Source of the DNA: CAZLGC01 sp964559275
Lineage (GTDB): Bacteria > Patescibacteriota > CALEFQ01
Length of the DNA: 32,028 nt
Assembly (NCBI GenBank): GCA_964559275.1
Contig: CAZLGC010000008.1
Span: forward strand, 1-32,028
Direction: 5' to 3'
Made by a program: the position numbers and the translations under genes. Below the pieces are notes generated by a model that was not told the DNA's origin, did no database searches, and saw nothing but the letters and a program-made list of their open reading frames with translations. Numbering within the stretch: the first letter of the stretch is position 1; every line of letters starts with the position of its first letter. Of the stretch, positions 30,341 through 32,028 are shown piece after piece.

Positions 30341-30605
30341 TGTCCGGACAAGTTGTGCACAAGTGTGAAGAGGGTATGGATAAGCTAGGAATAAAATTGA
30401 GGATAAAGAATTAAGTTACCAACAGTTTCCACAGCAGTAACTAGATGTAGGAAAGTAATCAACACTGTTCAGAAATTTTCCCCATCAGGTTTCTTTAAAA
30501 GTTGTTGCTTAAACAAGAGATTCGGATAGCTTTTCAACAGAATCCACAGTATAAGTAAGTAAGAAATAAAGTTTAAATAAATACTTAACAACTAGAACTA
30601 TTTAT
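30341..30605 (+). other. Candidate replication origin (oriC) between dnaA and dnaN
   Basis: An AT-rich 265-nt stretch with no gene. Putative DnaA boxes are TTATCCATA on the minus strand (30375-30383, one mismatch), TTGTGCACA inside the palindrome TTGTGCACAA (30353-30362, two mismatches), GTTTCCACA (30425-30433) and GAATCCACA (30540-30548). A second palindrome, TGTCCGGACA, lies at 30341-30350. The 3' 60 nt are very AT-rich and could be the unwinding element. Box quality is modest, so this rests partly on context. Confidence 0.6.
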
Positions 30606-31715
30606 ATGAAAGTAACTTGCACCCAGGAAAATTTAAGTAGGGCTCTTTCCATTGCTAGCCAAGCGGTCGGCACTGACACCACCTTACCGGTTTTGGCTAA
30701 TGTTTTGCTCCAGACCGAAAACGGGCGCCTCAAGCTTTCCGCCACAGATTTAGAGACCGGGATCAGCGTTCTAATCGGCGGCAAGGTTGAAGCGGAAGGC
30801 ACAGTGACTGTTCCAGCCAAGCTTTTGGCGGAATATGTCCGGTCTCTCTCTACCGAAAATGTAAAACTTGAATCCAAAGAGAATAAATTGCACCTCAAGG
30901 CCGGCTCCTATACCGCGAGTCTGAATGGCATTGATCCGGATGAGTTCCCCCTTATTCCCAAAATCAAGGATAAGGAAATCTGTGTGGTTGATGCCCAAAG
31001 CTTTGCTACCGGTGTTGAAAGAACAGCCTTTGCAGCTGCCAGCGATGAATCTCGCCCGGAACTGGCGGGTGTTTACATAACTTTGGGTAAAAATTCAATT
31101 ACAATGGCTGCTACCGACAGCTACCGCTTGGCAGAAAGCGTTGTCGAGGGAGTGGAAATGAAGGCCAGTAAGCAACAAAGTGTTATTGTACCGGCAAAAA
31201 CCCTGGCAGAACTAACTCATATTATCGGTGAGGAATCCAACGGTAAACTAAAAATTTCGCTATCCGAAAACCAGATGATGTTCCAGTACAACGATGCCAG
31301 CTTGGTTACGCGGTTAGTCGAGGGACAATTTCCTGATTATAAAGCAATTATTCCTGATTCCTTCCAAACAGAGGCTGGATTTAAACGAGACGAGTTGCTG
31401 CAGAATATCAAAGTAACCGGACTTTTCTCCCGGGAAGGTGCCAATGATATTCGCTTTGAGTTTAATCTCCCGGCCAAGGAAACTTCGCTTTACGCAGCCT
31501 CTTCTCAGGTCGGCAAGAACAGCTCTAAATTGAAGGGAAAACTAAAAGGTGAAACATCACAGTCTGTGTTCAATTATCGATATCTGATTGACGGCTTAGC
31601 CGGTATCAAGTCGGAAGAAGTAAGATTTGACACCAACGGTTCTTCTGGGCCGGGTGTGTTGCGCCCGAGTGGCAGTAAGGAGTATACTTACGTTGTAATG
31701 CCGATCAAACAGTAG
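30606..31715 (+). CDS. dnaN: DNA polymerase III beta subunit (sliding clamp)
   Basis: 369 residues, full length, forming three repeated clamp domains. The start MKVTCTQENLSRALSIASQA and the ending YTYVVMPIKQ match the family. TDSYRLAES marks the domain 2 signature. Two rings of this protein hold the polymerase on DNA. It directly follows the oriC candidate in the usual dnaA-dnaN order. There is no Shine-Dalgarno sequence before the ATG. Confidence 0.97.
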   Translation: MKVTCTQENLSRALSIASQAVGTDTTLPVLANVLLQTENGRLKLSATDLETGISVLIGGKVEAEGTVTVPAKLLAEYVRSLSTENVKLESKENKLHLKAGSYTASLNGIDPDEFPLIPKIKDKEICVVDAQSFATGVERTAFAAASDESRPELAGVYITLGKNSITMAATDSYRLAESVVEGVEMKASKQQSVIVPAKTLAELTHIIGEESNGKLKISLSENQMMFQYNDASLVTRLVEGQFPDYKAIIPDSFQTEAGFKRDELLQNIKVTGLFSREGANDIRFEFNLPAKETSLYAASSQVGKNSSKLKGKLKGETSQSVFNYRYLIDGLAGIKSEEVRFDTNGSSGPGVLRPSGSKEYTYVVMPIKQ

Positions 31716-31725
31716 AAAACAAAAA

Positions 31726-32028
31726 GTGCGAAAATTTTATCTAGTTTTAGCAATTGTTTTAGCTATTGTCGGGGTAGCCCTGCTTTTGAGTAGTGCCGCC
31801 TTTGCTGTAAATAAATATTTGTTAGGAGACGTGGTAACCACTAAAGAGCAGAAGGTGGAAACTGATAAGGTTGATACTAAAATGGATGCGGACAAAGACG
31901 GTATTCCTGATATCAAAGAGGTTGAAGAGTATGGGACCAACCCAAATTCAGCTGATACTGATAATGACGGTTATTCCGACAAAGTCGAAATTGACGGTGG
32001 GTATGATCCGTTAACCCCGGCTAATTAA
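31726..32028 (+). CDS. Small secreted or anchored protein with two calcium-type repeats
   Basis: 100 residues from a GTG at 31726, 10 nt after dnaN, ending exactly at the window edge with TAA. An N-terminal hydrophobic segment (about 4-27, ends SSAAFA) is a signal peptide or anchor. Two thrombospondin type-3-like loops follow, DADKDGIPDIKE and DTDNDGYSDKVE, separated by YGTNPNSA. The layout EYGTNPNSADTDNDGYSD is the same as in the sortase at 23206 (FGTDPMNSDSDRDGFPD). It may be cotranscribed with dnaN, which would be an odd partner. Its function is unknown. Confidence 0.8.
   Translation: MRKFYLVLAIVLAIVGVALLLSSAAFAVNKYLLGDVVTTKEQKVETDKVDTKMDADKDGIPDIKEVEEYGTNPNSADTDNDGYSDKVEIDGGYDPLTPAN

Overview
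The window looks like part of a metagenome-assembled genome from the Candidate Phyla Radiation (Patescibacteria). The evidence is the reduced style of the gene set: VirB2-like mini-pilins, thrombospondin-type-3 calcium-repeat proteins, a sortase locus, and an rpmH-rnpA-yidD-yidC-jag / dnaA-dnaN origin block. A 10-N scaffold gap lies at 9283-9292. UGA is used as a stop codon, so this is not a UGA-recoding lineage. The phylum-level placement is an inference.

Layout. 2-829 is the 3' part of a membrane glycosyltransferase-like gene. 847-4318 is a transcription unit with galU, an orphan ABC sugar-binding protein and two VirB2-like pilins, closed by a strong terminator. 4326-9245 is a run of five GC-rich genes for membrane or secreted proteins without clear relatives. 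Most of them have their own promoter, Shine-Dalgarno sequence and terminator, and one product resembles SPFH/band-7 proteins. After the gap come tRNA-Leu(UAG), a radical SAM/SPASM gene and a convergent secreted protein with four C-terminal repeats. 12678-12839 is a previously hidden small gene with a textbook promoter and terminator. 12870-20804 is a minus-strand six-gene surface-polysaccharide operon (flippase, two GT4 enzymes, a Wzy-like ligase, a GT39-like enzyme, a second Wzy-like ligase) in which the genes overlap or nearly touch. 20948-21475 is another standalone GC-rich orphan. 21549-25527 is a sortase locus: a putative LPXTG-like surface protein, a sortase with calcium repeats, and a charged protein of unknown function. 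25524-28149 is the minus-strand rpmH-rnpA-yidD-yidC-jag-PRC-barrel operon. 28314-28637 is a GC-rich orphan sitting between rpmH and dnaA. 28779-31715 carries dnaA, a candidate oriC and dnaN, followed by a small calcium-repeat lipoprotein-size protein.

Two gene classes are mixed in this window. The housekeeping genes have moderate G+C and almost no Shine-Dalgarno motif. The standalone genes are visibly richer in G+C, have AGGAGG-type ribosome sites, promoters beginning TTGACAAAA, and private hairpin terminators. They resemble moron-like autonomous cassettes, and they are the best candidate here for something not yet described. The second candidate is the sortase locus, where the neighbouring surface protein ends in an EVETG sorting-signal-like tail. 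No CRISPR array, transposase, integrase or rRNA was seen.
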